Below are positions 11,453 to 21,508 of a DNA stretch of 64,000 bases, piece by piece. Source of the stretch: Cryomorphaceae bacterium BACL29 MAG-121220-bin8 (GTDB taxonomy: Bacteria; Bacteroidota; Bacteroidia; Flavobacteriales; Flavobacteriaceae); the NCBI GenBank assembly GCA_905182765.1, contig CAJJCV010000006.1, positions 40,943-104,942 on the forward strand. Reading direction: 5' to 3'. The notes beneath the pieces are model-generated. The model was not told where the DNA came from and did no database searches. It saw only the letters and a list, made by a program, of their open reading frames with translations. A program made the position numbers and the translations under genes. How positions within the stretch are numbered: the stretch's first letter is position 1; every line of letters starts with the position of its first letter.

Positions 11453-12116
11453 AAATTGCTCTAGCAGACATTTTATCAATGTTGCCTGTGTAAATACTAG
11501 TTGACGTATTATCTGGAATTAGTTCATTCTTTAAAGAAAAAACTCCTCTGATTGATGGAGAAAATTTAAAATATTGTAAGTAAAAGTCAATTCCAAATCC
11601 CAGTTCGTAATAAAATGTATTTGTTTTGACTCTAAAAACATTGGATGTATTGTCTTGTGGATTATTTTGATTACTGGATAAATTAAATGAAGTTGATAAA
11701 CCACCCAAAACATAGGGTCTAATATTATTATATCTTTTTGCGCTATATTTTAATAATAATGGTAATTGAATGTAAGTAGATTTAATTTCCCTTTCTTCAT
11801 CATTAGGATACAAGACATTAAGCTTATTTGTCTTTAGCCCTGGTTCAAATCTTAAATTAAGATTTTTTCTTAATTTCAAATCTCCAATTAATCCAACACT
11901 AAAACCAAATGAATTTTCAATGTTAATTCTTTCGTTAGAGTTTGGATTGTTTAAGTAATCAAGTTTATAGTTGTAGTTGTTTAATCCTATGTAGTATCCG
12001 AAATGGATTTTTTTTTGATCAAAATTTTGTAGGTTACTAATTTTTGTATTATTTCTTTGTGAATAAATACTTGTTGACAAGAAAAAAAGGGATAAAAAAA
12101 GTGAAAATCTTTTCAT
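11430..12116 (-). CDS. porT: PorT-family outer membrane beta-barrel protein (probable T9SS accessory PorT/SprT)
   Basis: Signal peptide ending YSQ, NFDQKKIHFGYYIGLNNYNYKLDY, alternating beta-strand pattern; neighbourhood with TrmH-like and TamL-like genes resembles what I recall around flavobacterial porT. Confidence 0.65.
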   Translation of the reverse strand: MKRFSLFLSLFFLSTSIYSQRNNTKISNLQNFDQKKIHFGYYIGLNNYNYKLDYLNNPNSNERINIENSFGFSVGLIGDLKLRKNLNLRFEPGLKTNKLNVLYPNDEEREIKSTYIQLPLLLKYSAKRYNNIRPYVLGGLSTSFNLSSNQNNPQDNTSNVFRVKTNTFYYELGFGIDFYLQYFKFSPSIRGVFSLKNELIPDNTSTSIYTGNIDKMSARAIFINFSFH

Positions 12117-12169
12117 TTACAATCAAATGTAGTAAAGAAAATTATGTTTAAGAATGATAATAACCAAAT

Positions 12170-12203
12170 AAATATACTTCATTTTTTAAAATCAAGTATA
12201 TTT
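12170..12203. repeat. 10-bp perfect inverted repeat AAATATACTT-N14-AAGTATATTT in the porT/trkA divergent intergenic region
   Basis: Arms 12170-12179 and 12194-12203 are exact reverse complements. Confidence 0.8.
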
Positions 12204-12204
12204 G
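12197..12204 (+). promoter_or_regulatory. Candidate -7 element (TATATTTG) for trkA
   Basis: Matches TAnnTTTG, 24 nt upstream of the trkA ATG; no clear -33 TTG. Confidence 0.5.
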
Positions 12205-12227
12205 TGTTGTAATACCAAGTTGTATTT

Positions 12228-13577
12228 ATGAAAATCATAATTGCCGGAGCAGGCGAAGTTGGATATCATTTAGCAAAGTTGCTCTCATTTGAATCTCAAG
12301 ATATTACCTTAATTGATAATAATGAGTCAAGTATTAATATTGCTGAAAACAAACTTGATATTAAAACTATTGAAGGAGATTCTACTTCTATTTCAGTTCT
12401 AAAAAAAGCTGATGTTGAAAATTCTGATTTAGTTGTTTCACTCACAAGTTCGGAATCTACCAATTTTACTACTTGTTTTTTATCAAAACAACTAGGTGCA
12501 AAACGTACTATTGCAAGAATTTCTAATGTTGAGTTTCTGGAAAATTCAAATTCTATAGATTTTAATTCTATTGGAATTGATGTTTTGATATCTCCTGAAA
12601 ATTTAGCAAATGAAGAGATTAAACATTTAATTAACGAATCAGCTTTTTCCACTAGTCATGATTTTGAAGAGGGGATATTAAAAATGATGGGTATTAAATT
12701 ATCAAAAAACGCCCCTTTTATTGGTAAAACAGTTATGGAGGCTGCTTCTGTTTTTCCAGGTATTCACTTTATGCCTATTGCCCTTAAAAGAGAAGATAGT
12801 GAAACAACCATAATTCCAAGAGGAAATACTATTTTTTGTGAATCAGATCAAGTCTATTTTATAACTAATAAAAAAGGATTAAATGAATTGTATAATTTAA
12901 TTGGCACTGTAAAGCAAAAAATTAATAATGTTATGATCCTTGGAGCAGGAAGAGTTGGATCAAAATTGGCAAAAGATTTAAGTGAAAAAGGGCTAAATGT
13001 TAAGTTGATCGAAAAAAATAAAGATAAAGCAAGTCAATTAGCTGAAGATCTTAATAATGTTATGGTTTTAAATGTTGATGGAAGAAATATTGATTTTTTA
13101 GTTGAAGAAAATCTAGATAATATGGATGCTTTTATTGCTACTACAGGAAATTCTGAAACAAATATTATGTCTTGTTTAATGGCTAAGTCTAAGAACATAA
13201 AAAAAACTATAGCTCTTGTTGAAAATATGGATTATTTCAACCTTTCGCAGTCAATAGGAATTGATACATTAATTAATAAAAAACTTTTAGCAGCTAATGA
13301 TATTTTTAAATATGTAAGAAAGGGTGAAATTGTTGAATTAGCAAAACTAAGCGATATGGATGCTGAAATTGTTGAGTTTATTGTTAATGAAAATTCTAAA
13401 GTATTAAACAAAAAAATTGTTGATTTAAATTTTCCTTTGGACGCAATAATTGGTGGTGTCATAAGAGGAGGAAATGGATTAATTGTACTTGGTGATTTTG
13501 AAATTAAAATTGGTGATAGAGTTTTAGTTTGTTCAACTCCCGAGGGATTAAAGACGGTGGAAAGTTTATTTTTATAA
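12228..13577 (+). CDS. trkA: Trk potassium transport regulatory subunit TrkA (two RCK units)
   Basis: MKIIIAGAGEVGYHLAKLLS ... duplicated NNVMILGAGRVGSKLAKDLSEKG. Confidence 0.97.
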   Translation: MKIIIAGAGEVGYHLAKLLSFESQDITLIDNNESSINIAENKLDIKTIEGDSTSISVLKKADVENSDLVVSLTSSESTNFTTCFLSKQLGAKRTIARISNVEFLENSNSIDFNSIGIDVLISPENLANEEIKHLINESAFSTSHDFEEGILKMMGIKLSKNAPFIGKTVMEAASVFPGIHFMPIALKREDSETTIIPRGNTIFCESDQVYFITNKKGLNELYNLIGTVKQKINNVMILGAGRVGSKLAKDLSEKGLNVKLIEKNKDKASQLAEDLNNVMVLNVDGRNIDFLVEENLDNMDAFIATTGNSETNIMSCLMAKSKNIKKTIALVENMDYFNLSQSIGIDTLINKKLLAANDIFKYVRKGEIVELAKLSDMDAEIVEFIVNENSKVLNKKIVDLNFPLDAIIGGVIRGGNGLIVLGDFEIKIGDRVLVCSTPEGLKTVESLFL

Positions 13578-13583
13578 CTATTT

Positions 13584-15086
13584 ATGTTTAAACTTAATAG
13601 AAAATTAATCTTATATATCATAGGTCTTTTGTTGTTGTTCAACGGATTAGCTATGCTTTCTTCTTCTTTTGTTAGTTTTATTACAAATGACGGTGTTTTG
13701 AAAGAAGTTACAGCCTCAGCTATTATTACAATTATAATAGGTTGGCTACTAATGAAATTGACAAAAAGTAATATTAGACAAATTAATAAACGTGACGGTT
13801 ATCTAATTGTTACAATTGGCTGGCTCACTATGGTTTTCTCAGGAATGCTTCCTTATTATTTAACAGATTCTATTACTTATTTTCCCAACCTTCTTTTTGA
13901 AACCATGTCCGGTTACACTACAACAGGTTCGACTATACTAAATGATATTGAAGCATTGCCAAAAAGTATCATTTTTTGGAGAAGCATGACTCATTGGCTT
14001 GGCGGTATGGGTATTATTGTATTAGCAATAGCTATTTTACCTTTACTAGGCATTGGTGGTATGCAACTTTTTTCTGCCGAAGCTCCAGGCACTGGAATTG
14101 GTGGTGATAAAATACACCCCAGAATTAGTGATACCGCTAAAAGACTTTGGATAATTTATGTTGGATTAACAATCCTAGAGACTGTATTGTTAAAACTTGC
14201 TGGTATGAGTTTTTTTGATGCAATTAACAGTTCGATGAGTAATATTGCTTCCGGTGGTTTTTCATCTAAAAATGAAAGTATTGGGTATTGGAATGATACT
14301 CCTCTTATTCAGTATATTATTATTTTATTTATGTTCTTAGCAGGAACTAATTTTATCCTTATATATTTTGGACTTACTGGAAAACTCAAGAAAATTATTC
14401 AAGACACTGAATTTAAATGGTATTTTTCTTTTATTGTAGTGTTTACTATAATTGTTACTTCTGTATTGTTTTTTTCAGTTGATTTAAATGAAACTGATGT
14501 CTTTCATCCTCAGGTTTTAGGAAAGTTTGAAAGCAGTTTTAGACATTCACTTTTTCAGGTTGTAGCTTTAGTGACTACGACTGGCTTTGTCACTGGAGAT
14601 TTTATTTCTTGGACTCCTTTTTTAACTATGTTATTTTTTGGTATTATGTTCATGGGAGGTTCATCTGGCTCAACATCTGGTGGAGTAAAAGTATTGAGAC
14701 ATTTGATTTTAATAAAAAATGGTATGTTAGAGTTCAAAAGGTCTTTACATCCAAATGCTATTTTTCATCTAAGACATAATAATTCTGTGGTAGAAAAACC
14801 AATTATTATTCATGTTTTAGCTTTCTTTATTTTATATCTAATATTATTTATTATTGGTGCTGGAGTTTTGAGTTTAGTAGGTCTTGACTTTGAATCTGCT
14901 ATAGGAGCAGCAGCATCATCAATTGGAAATGTAGGTCCTGCTTTGGGAACTCTTGGTCCCTTAAGTAATTTTGAAAGTTTGCCTGTAATTGGAAAATATT
15001 GGTGCTCTTTTTTAATGTTAATTGGTAGGCTGGAATTATTTACGGTATTAATATTATTTACGCCCTATTTTTGGAGAGATCACTAA
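13584..15086 (+). CDS. trkH: Trk potassium uptake protein TrkH
   Basis: SGYTTTGSTIL, THWLGGMGIIVLAIAILP, MFMGGSSGSTSGGVKVLR selectivity-filter repeats. Confidence 0.97.
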   Translation: MFKLNRKLILYIIGLLLLFNGLAMLSSSFVSFITNDGVLKEVTASAIITIIIGWLLMKLTKSNIRQINKRDGYLIVTIGWLTMVFSGMLPYYLTDSITYFPNLLFETMSGYTTTGSTILNDIEALPKSIIFWRSMTHWLGGMGIIVLAIAILPLLGIGGMQLFSAEAPGTGIGGDKIHPRISDTAKRLWIIYVGLTILETVLLKLAGMSFFDAINSSMSNIASGGFSSKNESIGYWNDTPLIQYIIILFMFLAGTNFILIYFGLTGKLKKIIQDTEFKWYFSFIVVFTIIVTSVLFFSVDLNETDVFHPQVLGKFESSFRHSLFQVVALVTTTGFVTGDFISWTPFLTMLFFGIMFMGGSSGSTSGGVKVLRHLILIKNGMLEFKRSLHPNAIFHLRHNNSVVEKPIIIHVLAFFILYLILFIIGAGVLSLVGLDFESAIGAAASSIGNVGPALGTLGPLSNFESLPVIGKYWCSFLMLIGRLELFTVLILFTPYFWRDH

Positions 15087-16273
15087 TCTTCAACTGCATT
15101 TTTAATTCGTTGAATAGCATTTTTGATATTTTCAGTTGAAGCAGCATAAGATATCCTGATATTATTTGGAGAACCAAAAGCTTCTCCGGTAACAGTTGCA
15201 ACATGTGCTTTTTCGAGTAAATAAATAGCAAAATCAGAGGCATTATTTATTTTTTTCTTCTTCAGAGTTTTACCAAAAAATGATGATATATCAGGAAAAA
15301 CATAAAAAGCCCCTTTCGGCTCATTTAATTTAAATCCTTTTATATCTTTTAAAAGGTTAATTATCAATTCTTTTCTTGATTTAAATTCATCTATCATGTA
15401 TTTGATTTCACTAACAGGTGCTTCAAGAGCAGCTATACAAGCACGTTGAGCAATACAGTTTGTTCCACTAGTGATTTGTCCTTGCATTTTTGTGCATGCT
15501 TTAGCTATCCAGTTTGGTGCACCAATATAACCAACTCTCCATCCAGTCATGGCAAATGCTTTTGCTAGCCCATTAACAGTGATTGTTCTGTCATACATGG
15601 ACGGAATTTTTGCAAAACTAAAATGTGGAATACCATAATTTATGTGCTCATAAATTTCATCAGATAGTATAAATATGTCTGGGTATTTTTCTAAAACCTT
15701 AGCCAATGCTTTGTATTCTTCTTCTGAATATACAGAACCACTTGGATTGTTAGGAGAGTTTATAATTACGAGTTTAGTTTTACTAGTGATTGAATTTTGT
15801 AATTGAACTGGAGTAATTTTAAAATCACTAGAAATATCAGATCTAATTTCAATCGGATTTCCTTCAGCTAGAGTAACAATTGCAGAATAACTTACCCAAT
15901 ATGGCGCTACAAGTAAAACATCATCACCTGGATTCACTAATACTTGAACAGTATTGGCAATAGATTGTTTAGCCCCTGTAGAAACAACAATTTGGTCAGG
16001 TTTGTACTCTAAATTATTATCTCTTTTAAATTTTTTACAAATAGATTTTTTCAAATCAACATATCCATCTACAGGAGTATATGAATTATAATTATCTTCT
16101 ATTGCTTTAATAGCAGCGTTTTTGATAAAATCAGGCGTATTAAAGTCTGGTTCTCCTAGGCTTAAGCCAATTATGTCTATACCATTTTCCTTTAATTCTC
16201 TTGCTTTTGCAGCCATTGCGAGTGTTGCAGAAATAGGTAAATTATTAATTCTTTTAGAAAGTTTATTTATCAT
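15083..16273 (-). CDS. Class I/II pyridoxal-phosphate aminotransferase (aspartate aminotransferase type)
   Basis: GLSLGEPDFNTPDFI, NSPNNPSGSVY, LSDEIYEHINY, TVNGLAKAFAMTGWRVGYIGAP. Confidence 0.95.
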   Translation of the reverse strand: MINKLSKRINNLPISATLAMAAKARELKENGIDIIGLSLGEPDFNTPDFIKNAAIKAIEDNYNSYTPVDGYVDLKKSICKKFKRDNNLEYKPDQIVVSTGAKQSIANTVQVLVNPGDDVLLVAPYWVSYSAIVTLAEGNPIEIRSDISSDFKITPVQLQNSITSKTKLVIINSPNNPSGSVYSEEEYKALAKVLEKYPDIFILSDEIYEHINYGIPHFSFAKIPSMYDRTITVNGLAKAFAMTGWRVGYIGAPNWIAKACTKMQGQITSGTNCIAQRACIAALEAPVSEIKYMIDEFKSRKELIINLLKDIKGFKLNEPKGAFYVFPDISSFFGKTLKKKKINNASDFAIYLLEKAHVATVTGEAFGSPNNIRISYAASTENIKNAIQRIKNAVED

Positions 16274-16278
16274 TTAAA

Positions 16279-17382
16279 TTAAGCATTTTGAGGTTTTACA
16301 CCCATGGTTTTAAGAAATTTAAAGTGAGCTTTTATTGCATCAAAAAATGTGTTAAACTCGTTGTAAGGAAGGTTGAAATCGCTAGAAGTTTTTTTAACAA
16401 TTTTAGCAATTTTATCATAATGTACATGAGAAATATTTGGAAAAATATGATGCTCTACTTGATAATTTAAACCACCTGTAAACCAATTCACTAATTTACT
16501 TTTTGCAGCAAAATTAACAGTAGTTTTTAGTTGGTGAATTGCCCAGCTATTTTTTATATTTCCATTTGAATCAGGCAATGGCATATCAGCCTCATCCATA
16601 ATATGAGCTAATTGAAAAACTAAACTTAATATTAGTCCTGCAGTATAATGCATTACGAGAAATGATAATAAAACCTTCCACCAAATTACATTAAAAATTA
16701 AAATTGGAATAAAAATCCAGAACAAAAAATAAAGTATTTTAGATACTATCAGTTTCGTCCAATTTACAAATGGGTTCGGGAATTTACCATGTGATAATTT
16801 TTTTTTCATATATCTTTTCATTTGAAGAAAATCTGTGGTAATTGCCCAATTTATTGTCAATAATCCATAAAGTAAAACAGAATAATAGTGTTGGAATTTA
16901 TGAAACCATCTCCATTCTGAGTGCCTTGAAAATCTTATAATTCTTCCTGCTTCTAAATCTTCATCATGACCGTGAATATTAGTGTATGTATGATGTAAAA
17001 CATTATGTTGAACTTGCCAGTTATACCTGTTTCCAGCTAATAAATATATACTACCTCCCATTAGTCTATTTATCCATTTTTTATTAGAAAATGAACCATG
17101 ATTTCCATCATGCATTACATTCATTCCAATACCAGCTAAGCCTATGCCCATAACAATTGAAAGTAATATCTGAAGCCAGCTTGGAATTGTTAAAACGGAA
17201 ATCAAAACGTAAGGAGTTATAAGTAAACTAAACATAACAATTGTTTTTATCCAAAGTTTCCAATTACCGTTTTTTGTAATTTTTTTTTCTTTAAAATAAT
17301 TATTAACTCTTTTATTTAAAGTTTTAAAAAATTCTTTAGAATCACTTCTTGAGAATTTAATTGCATTTACATTATTAATCAT
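16279..17382 (-). CDS. Fatty acid desaturase (front-end/linoleoyl-CoA desaturase-like)
   Basis: Three His boxes: HDGNHGSF, NVLHHTYTN, NYQVEHHIFPNISH; multiple TM segments. Confidence 0.9.
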   Translation of the reverse strand: MINNVNAIKFSRSDSKEFFKTLNKRVNNYFKEKKITKNGNWKLWIKTIVMFSLLITPYVLISVLTIPSWLQILLSIVMGIGLAGIGMNVMHDGNHGSFSNKKWINRLMGGSIYLLAGNRYNWQVQHNVLHHTYTNIHGHDEDLEAGRIIRFSRHSEWRWFHKFQHYYSVLLYGLLTINWAITTDFLQMKRYMKKKLSHGKFPNPFVNWTKLIVSKILYFLFWIFIPILIFNVIWWKVLLSFLVMHYTAGLILSLVFQLAHIMDEADMPLPDSNGNIKNSWAIHQLKTTVNFAAKSKLVNWFTGGLNYQVEHHIFPNISHVHYDKIAKIVKKTSSDFNLPYNEFNTFFDAIKAHFKFLKTMGVKPQNA

Positions 17383-17389
17383 AAATATT

Positions 17390-17397
17390 TATGTTTG
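17390..17397 (+). promoter_or_regulatory. Candidate -7 element (TATGTTTG) for rsmG
   Basis: TAnnTTTG match about 40 nt upstream of rsmG. Confidence 0.35.
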
Positions 17398-17437
17398 TAA
17401 TAAAGATATATTTTTTGATAAAAATATTGATGTAATT

Positions 17438-18100
17438 TTGAATAAATTAAAAAAAGTTTTGAACATCATAAAATCTAACTTTCCTGACCTAACTGATTAT
17501 CAAATGACACAATTTAATGATTTGACAATGCTGTATGAAAACTGGAATAATAAAATAAATGTTATTTCTAGAAAAGATATTTCAGAACTAAATACTAGAC
17601 ATGTTTTGCATTCTTTAAGCATTGCCAAAGTAATCAATTTTTTACCTGAGACTAAAATACTTGACGTTGGTACTGGAGGAGGGTTCCCAGGAATTCCTTT
17701 AGCAATTATGTTTCCTGAAGTTTCATTTCATCTAACTGACTCAATTGGAAAAAAAATTAAAGTAGTTCAAGCGATTGCTAATGACCTTGGTCTTAAAAAT
17801 GTTATAGCTGAAAAAATTAGGTCAGAGAATGTTAATCAGCAATACGATTTTATTATTAGTAGAGCTGTTACAAATATGTCAAATTTTGTTAAAATAGTTG
17901 ATGGTAAATTTTCATTTGAAAACAAACATCAAATGAAAAACGGAATTTTATATTTGAAAGGAGGTGATTTAACAAAAGAATTAAAGGATTTTAAACATGT
18001 AAAATCCTTTAAAATCAATAGCTATTTTAACGATACTTTTTTTGATACTAAAAAAATAGTTTACTTACCTATGCCATATATGGATAAGGATATTCACTAG
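17438..18100 (+). CDS. rsmG: 16S rRNA (guanine527-N7)-methyltransferase
   Basis: LYENWNNKINVISRKD, LDVGTGGGFPGIPLAIMFPEV, IISRAVTNM. Confidence 0.94.
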   Translation: MNKLKKVLNIIKSNFPDLTDYQMTQFNDLTMLYENWNNKINVISRKDISELNTRHVLHSLSIAKVINFLPETKILDVGTGGGFPGIPLAIMFPEVSFHLTDSIGKKIKVVQAIANDLGLKNVIAEKIRSENVNQQYDFIISRAVTNMSNFVKIVDGKFSFENKHQMKNGILYLKGGDLTKELKDFKHVKSFKINSYFNDTFFDTKKIVYLPMPYMDKDIH

Positions 18101-19694
18101 GAGGATTAAAATTTTCCTTAATTAATCTAGGAGAAACCCATCTTAAAAGGTTTAGTTTTGATCCTGCTTTATCATTAGTTCCTGATGCTCTTGATCCGCC
18201 AAACGGCTGTTGGCCTACAACAGCTCCAGATGGTTTATCATTGATATAAAAATTACCAGCACTATATCTTAAAGTTTTTAACGCATAATCAATTGTTTCT
18301 CTGTCATTAGAAATAAAAGCTCCTGTTAAAGCGTACATTGATGTTTTGTCTACTAATGATAATGTTTCTTTCCAATCATTATCTTCATAGATGTATATTG
18401 TTACAACAGGCCCAAATATTTCCTTTTCCATTGTTATGAAATTTGGATTAGATGTTAGGATTATTGTAGGTGAAATAAAATAACCATTGGACTTATCATA
18501 ATCTCCTCCAATAATAATTTCTGCGTCACTAGAATTTTTAGCTGTTTCAATGTACTTGACTATTTTATCAAAAGAATTTTCGTGAATTACTGCAGTCATA
18601 AAATGCTCAAAATCTCTAGGTGAACCCATGGTGATAGTGCTAATTTGATTTTTTAAATTTTGAATAATTTCTTTAGATTTTGATTTAGGTATATAAACTC
18701 TTGATGCAGCTGAACATTTTTGCCCTTGATATTCAAATCCACCTCTTACAATCGCTGTTGAAACTATTTTTGAATCAGCAGTTGGATGTGAGAAAATAAA
18801 ATCTTTACCACCAGTTTCTCCAACAATTCTAGGATAGTCTCTATAAATGTTAATATTGGATCCCACTTTTGACCAAAGAGATTTAAATACATCTGTTGAC
18901 CCTGTAAAATGGATACCAGAAAGATTTGAATTTTTTAATGCAATATCAGTAATCATTACTGGATCGCCAGTAACAAGATTTATAACACCTTTTGGAAGAC
19001 CTGCCTCTTTAAAAACATCCATAATTATCTTAGCACTATAAACTTGATGGTCGCTAGGTTTCCATAAAACAACATTACCCATAAGAGCAGCACTAGCACA
19101 TAAGTTTCCGCCAATAGCGGTAAAGTTAAATGGTGTGATAGCATAAACAAACCCCTCTAGTGGTCTATATTCTAATCTATTTGAAACTTCCCCAACAGTA
19201 ATAGGCTGTTCTTGATAAATTTCGTTCATATAAACTATATTAAGTTTAAGAAAATCTACAAGTTCACACGCAGCATCAATTTCTGCCTGAAAAATAGTTT
19301 TTGATTGACCGATCATAGTTGCAGCATTTATTTTTGATCTATATGGTCCTGCTATTAGTTCTGCGGCTTTTAAAAATATTGAAGCTCTTTCTTGCCATGA
19401 TGTTTCTGTCCATTGGGTTTTAACACTTAATGAATTATTTATTGCATCTTTTACATGTTGTTTGTTGCAGACAGAAAAACTTCCGACTACCTTTTTATGA
19501 TCATGAGGAGGGGTGATGTTTTTTCTTTCATCAGTATATATTTCGTCTTCACCAATGTAAAGTGGGATTTTTATATTTTGACTATACATCGAATCGTAAG
19601 TATTTTTAACTTCAATCCTTTCATTAGAATTTTTTAAATAATCTTTAATATCTTCATTTTTTAACTCTGGAACCTTAAACATAGAATTTTTCAT
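18069..19694 (-). CDS. pruA: 1-pyrroline-5-carboxylate dehydrogenase
   Basis: ALDH fold; HFTGSTDVFKSLW, RIVGETGGKDFIF, FEYQGQKCSAASRVYIP, GAVVGQQPFGGSRASGTNDKAG. Confidence 0.96.
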   Translation of the reverse strand: MKNSMFKVPELKNEDIKDYLKNSNERIEVKNTYDSMYSQNIKIPLYIGEDEIYTDERKNITPPHDHKKVVGSFSVCNKQHVKDAINNSLSVKTQWTETSWQERASIFLKAAELIAGPYRSKINAATMIGQSKTIFQAEIDAACELVDFLKLNIVYMNEIYQEQPITVGEVSNRLEYRPLEGFVYAITPFNFTAIGGNLCASAALMGNVVLWKPSDHQVYSAKIIMDVFKEAGLPKGVINLVTGDPVMITDIALKNSNLSGIHFTGSTDVFKSLWSKVGSNINIYRDYPRIVGETGGKDFIFSHPTADSKIVSTAIVRGGFEYQGQKCSAASRVYIPKSKSKEIIQNLKNQISTITMGSPRDFEHFMTAVIHENSFDKIVKYIETAKNSSDAEIIIGGDYDKSNGYFISPTIILTSNPNFITMEKEIFGPVVTIYIYEDNDWKETLSLVDKTSMYALTGAFISNDRETIDYALKTLRYSAGNFYINDKPSGAVVGQQPFGGSRASGTNDKAGSKLNLLRWVSPRLIKENFNPPSEYPYPYMA

Positions 19695-19708
19695 TATTAT
19701 TTGTATTT

Positions 19709-20095
19709 TTAATTGAGGGCTTGTGGAGAATTTAATTTAAAAGTTGGAATATATGCTCTAAATTTTTTACCGGTATTTATATCTATCATATTATAAAATC
19801 CTCTCATAGCACCAACAGTGGATTTAATTAAGCACCCAGATGAATATTCATGAGAATCTCCAGGCTTAATAATTGGTTTTTCTCCAATTACACCTTCTCC
19901 ATCTATTATTATATCACTATTTAAAGAATCAAAAATTCTCCAATGTCTTGATTTAAGTTGGACTGAATTTTTACTTTGATTTAATATAGAAATTGTATAA
20001 CTAAAAGAATAGTTCAAAATATAGTTTTTGAAATAAGAACCATCAAAAAAAACTTTGACAGAAATTTTAATTCCTCTAGTAACGTGATTAATCAT
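19709..20095 (-). CDS. apaG: ApaG-domain protein
   Basis: YTISILNQSKNSVQLKSRHWRIFDSLN, EGVIGEKPIIKPGDSHEYSSGC, GAMRGFYNM. Confidence 0.95.
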   Translation of the reverse strand: MINHVTRGIKISVKVFFDGSYFKNYILNYSFSYTISILNQSKNSVQLKSRHWRIFDSLNSDIIIDGEGVIGEKPIIKPGDSHEYSSGCLIKSTVGAMRGFYNMIDINTGKKFRAYIPTFKLNSPQALN

Positions 20096-20139
20096 TGTGG
20101 CTAAGTTATATATTTAAAATAAGAATTTAAATAGTTCAT

Positions 20140-21354
20140 TTAATTTTTAATATTAACACTAGACCTCTCGCTAATTGAAATTAATTTATAATATTTTTCA
20201 GTTAATTTTTTATGAAAAACTAGCGCAGTATAATTGTTTTCAGTTTCCCAAAAATTTCCTGAATAAAACATTAATTCATCACCTGGTCCAATAAAGCAAT
20301 AAGTATAGTTGTAAAACCCTTGCTTAAATTTGAATTCTCCAAAAAATCTATCGTTTATAAGCTTTAGTTCATACTTTTTTGATAAAGTAAAATCATTAAA
20401 TTCACCAATAATAAATACTCTGTCATTTTTGGTTAGCACATTAGGCTTAAAACTAAATTTTACAAGCGAATAATCATTTTCAATTTCCGGGTTATCAAAT
20501 TTATTATTAACTACAAATGAACCATTGATGTCAGGGTTGTATTGGTAGATACCATTCCTTCTATCAACGTCAGTTCTTAAAAAAGTTTCATAAACATCGT
20601 TTAGTTCAGTTTTGTAGACATTGATGTTTGTGGAATTTATTTTAGAATTATCAAAATTCAGAAATTCATTTCCGGCTTTAAATAAAATATTTTTAAAAAT
20701 CAAGTTGTTGTTTAAGAAATAATCAGGGTTTTGAATTACTTTAAAATTATTCCAATTGTTATTTTTTATAATTACTAGTTTTAAATCAGATGAATTACCA
20801 TTGAATTCGTTACAGTTATCGCAATTAAGGGAGATGTCAATGCTTTGATGACTTTCGATTTTTTTCAGATCATTTGATCTTTTTATTTTAATACTTGTTG
20901 AAATCAATTGATTTAAAACAGAAAATTTTTTTTCAAATAGAAAATCTCCATTACTTTTATGAATACTAATTGAGTAATTTCCTGAAATCTTTAATTTAAG
21001 ATCTTGATTTGGAATTGAAATTTGATAATTAGTGTAATCAATTAATGTATTGTAAGAATTTTCAAAATCTTCAATTAAATTATCATCATAACCATCAATA
21101 TATTCGGATTTTAAAATTCTTGAGGGATTCCATTTGTAGTCAAAATGATTTATTTTGTAATAATAACTTGATTTTTTTATGTTCAAATCATCGAATGAAA
21201 AAGATATTTTATCATTCAGGTTAAACACTGGATAATTTAATTTTGATCCATGAATATTAACATTGTATATGTTTTCAGATATTTTTTTAGTTTGACTAAA
21301 GTTTATAGTGAACGATAGTGAAAAAAGCAAAATACTAATTAAAATTTTATTCAT
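20140..21354 (-). CDS. DUF5103 protein (type IX secretion system Plug-like)
   Basis: Signal peptide; YYYKINHFDYKWNPSRILKSEYIDGYDDNLIEDFENSYNTLIDYTNYQISIPN; RNGIYQYNPDINGSFVVN..N..IENDYSLVKFSF pattern of DUF5103. Confidence 0.8.
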   Translation of the reverse strand: MNKILISILLFSLSFTINFSQTKKISENIYNVNIHGSKLNYPVFNLNDKISFSFDDLNIKKSSYYYKINHFDYKWNPSRILKSEYIDGYDDNLIEDFENSYNTLIDYTNYQISIPNQDLKLKISGNYSISIHKSNGDFLFEKKFSVLNQLISTSIKIKRSNDLKKIESHQSIDISLNCDNCNEFNGNSSDLKLVIIKNNNWNNFKVIQNPDYFLNNNLIFKNILFKAGNEFLNFDNSKINSTNINVYKTELNDVYETFLRTDVDRRNGIYQYNPDINGSFVVNNKFDNPEIENDYSLVKFSFKPNVLTKNDRVFIIGEFNDFTLSKKYELKLINDRFFGEFKFKQGFYNYTYCFIGPGDELMFYSGNFWETENNYTALVFHKKLTEKYYKLISISERSSVNIKN

Positions 21355-21476
21355 TTTTATAAAAAAATAAAGTTATGTCTTTTTATATACTTCACTTATT
21401 TGTATTGTATTATTTAGAATGAATATAAATAAAAAACATTATCCTGAATCAGCTTTTAAAAATAGCTTTTAATTGA

Positions 21477-21484
21477 TAAATTTG
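21477..21484 (+). promoter_or_regulatory. Candidate -7 element (TAAATTTG) for the nqr operon
   Basis: TAnnTTTG match 24 nt upstream of the nqrA ATG at 21509. Confidence 0.5.
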
Positions 21485-21508
21485 CGCTCTATTTTACAGC
21501 AAATAATT

